A stretch of DNA of 64,000 bases from Numida meleagris (taxonomy: Eukaryota > Chordata > Aves > Galliformes > Numididae), in NCBI RefSeq assembly GCF_002078875.1, contig NC_034424.1, forward strand, positions 4,472,018 through 4,536,017, read 5' to 3'. Below the pieces are notes generated by a model, which worked only from the letters and a program-made list of their open reading frames with translations, was not told where the DNA came from and did not search any database. This document shows, piece by piece, positions 62,601 to 64,000 of the stretch. The first letter of the stretch is position 1, and each line of letters starts with the position of its first letter. The position numbers were made by a program, and so were the translations under genes.

Positions 62601-64000
62601 GTAAGAGTCCTTTTCTAGTGAATTAAATCATGATTTTTAATTCAAAATGCCCTCCTGTCACTCTACCGCATTGTTGTTTCAACAACATTAGCATCACCAG
62701 CAATATACCTATGCCTAGAAAAGCACTCACAGGGTTGGAACATGAGATCCATCCCCGCCTTTACGTTGCAGCAGAGTGTGTGCACGTGCTCAAGACTGCA
62801 TAGCAGCACCTCAGCAATCCATACGCTGAGTGTGAGAGCGTATATCTTCTGTATCAAGGACACTTGAGTTGACCTTCCAGTTCCAGGCTGTGTTGGTAGG
62901 TTGGGTTGGTTTCTTAGGAGCTGTTGCAGGTTGCTGTTCGGTAGCTGGGCTCACCAGATGTGACCCTCTCCCCAGGGAGCCAATATCGATATAGCAGAGC
63001 TGAATGGTTAAAACGAGGATCTTGGTTCAAGCACTCCATCAGTAAATGGGTACTCCATGGGTAAATGAATGGTTGAAGATGCACTGCTGCTCCTTAGCCC
63101 AGTTAGCTGCACACGAACACCTACTCACGTATGCCTTAAGACTCTGGGGAGAGAAAGAAGATGTGTAGGAGGCTGGAAGAAACCTTCCCTCTCCATGCTC
63201 GCTGTCTGCTTTATATTGGAATGAAACTGGAAGAAGTAGGAGCTTGGGTTGTTTGTTTTCTTCTCCCTCATGCTTTGAGTGCTGCAGGGAGCTAGGAGCA
63301 GTAGGGGGATTAATTAGTGTTCTTTTGCAGTCACAAACAAGCTCTAACCAACGCAGTGCAAAGAGTATCATTCTCCTGATATAACAGATCATAAAGCAAA
63401 ACCTTGTGGTTACAATCAGCAAAACAATGTCAGGAGAGCAAGGCCTCATGGTGGGAAAAAGTGGAGACGGAATAGGAGATTGAACAAACATTCCTGAGTC
63501 TAGCACATGGCCTTCACATTTGATTTTGGCTCCCCCAGGACAGGGCAAAGGCAGGGATATGCTTCTGTTTCTCTCTGTAATGAGCAAGTTGGATGCTGAT
63601 TTTTTTCCTTTGGTGCAGCTTAAAAAAACACCTCCCAGTAGCACTAGCCTGGCAGTGGTTTTGGTGTAACCTGGCTTTTATTAGCATCCTGCATTAAGAA
63701 AAAATTTATAGCTGTTGGAGAAACGTTTGGAAAAATCTTTTTTTATCTGGATTCCCTGCTGGCATCCTCCCAGTGAAAATATGCTGGTGTTTGGCTGAAA
63801 ATAGGCAACACAACTTGGCTACCAGCAAGCAGAAACGCCTTGGAAATGGACGGCCCTCCCGCTCGCTGCATGGAAGGACAGTTCTGAGGGCTTTGATCTG
63901 AAAACCCTGTAGAAACTTTCAAAGAGGCAAAAGAAAGAAAACACTTTTCTCACTAAATAAAATACGCCTCTCGGTAGGATGAGCTGGAGTCACAACCAAG
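62601..64000 (+). other. COL27A1: COL27A1 intron 7, partial
   Basis: This is intron sequence running off the right edge of the window. No exon 8 (expected to start with Gly-His-Lys-Gly or similar) is visible, and no repeat was recognised. Confidence 0.85.

Larger units (their letters stand above)
29698..64000 (+). other. COL27A1: COL27A1 gene, 5' part (coding start to window edge)
   Basis: This is the 5' portion of a fibrillar collagen gene encoding a pro-alpha1(XXVII) chain, an extracellular matrix collagen of cartilage and other connective tissue. Seven exons with GT-AG borders join in one frame: signal peptide, TSPN domain, variable region, then Gly-X-Y repeats in 54-bp exons, which is the hallmark of fibrillar collagen genes. 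The assignment to COL27A1 rather than COL24A1, COL5A1 or COL11A1 rests on recalled similarity to the human chain. The matching parts are the DVDVLQRLGL start of exon 3, the FLFGKMN and VQFEGA stretches of the TSPN domain, the KGQKGDPGLSPGKA helix segment, and GDVGLPGL with PGPPGRK. About 593 residues are encoded here. The human chain is about 1860 residues, so roughly two thirds of the protein lies to the right of the window. No search was run. Confidence 0.95.

Noticed and set aside
62601..64000. Search for exon 8 and for miR-455, which lies within COL27A1 in vertebrates
   Set aside because: No Gly-X-Y stretch with flanking splice sites is present. The microRNA is in a later intron, beyond the window.

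Overview
This window looks like avian nuclear genomic DNA, most likely from a galliform such as chicken. It carries at least twelve fragments of the bird-typical CR1 LINE, recognised by their 3' ends (ATTCTATG-type repeats, or the reverse form starting TCATAGAATCAT). It also has vertebrate GT-AG introns, a CpG-rich promoter zone and one short assembly gap of Ns. There is no operon structure, and almost all short open frames are chance frames.

The only gene I can support is the 5' part of a fibrillar collagen gene on the + strand, which I identify as COL27A1 (collagen alpha-1(XXVII) chain). Seven coding exons are visible: 29698-29753 (start codon and n-region of the signal peptide), 36294-36364 (hydrophobic signal core), 41578-43013 (the large exon with the TSPN/laminin-G-like domain and a Pro/Thr/Ser/Lys-rich variable region), and four 54-bp Gly-X-Y exons at 50648-50701, 57255-57308, 61000-61053 and 62547-62600. 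All splice sites are GT-AG. Intron phases run 2, 1, 0, 0, 0, 0, so the exons join into one open frame of about 593 codons. The rest of the triple helix and the C-propeptide lie beyond the right edge, which falls in intron 7.

Layout: 1-27.5 kb is intergenic sequence with CR1 copies and no gene I can recognise. From 27.5 to about 31 kb is a GC- and CpG-rich block holding the likely promoter, 5' UTR, exon 1 and the start of intron 1, including the N gap at 30061-30104. From 31 to 64 kb are exons 2-7 separated by introns of 1.5-7.6 kb with scattered CR1 fragments and simple repeats.

I found no new biological system. The observations most worth checking are: a second phase-compatible candidate first exon ending at 28361; a 13-codon upstream ORF stopping just before the main start; an unexplained 375-codon open frame in intron 1 flanked by usable splice sites; an imperfection of the collagen triplet pattern in exon 6 that is shared with human; and a paired SOX-like motif in intron 2.
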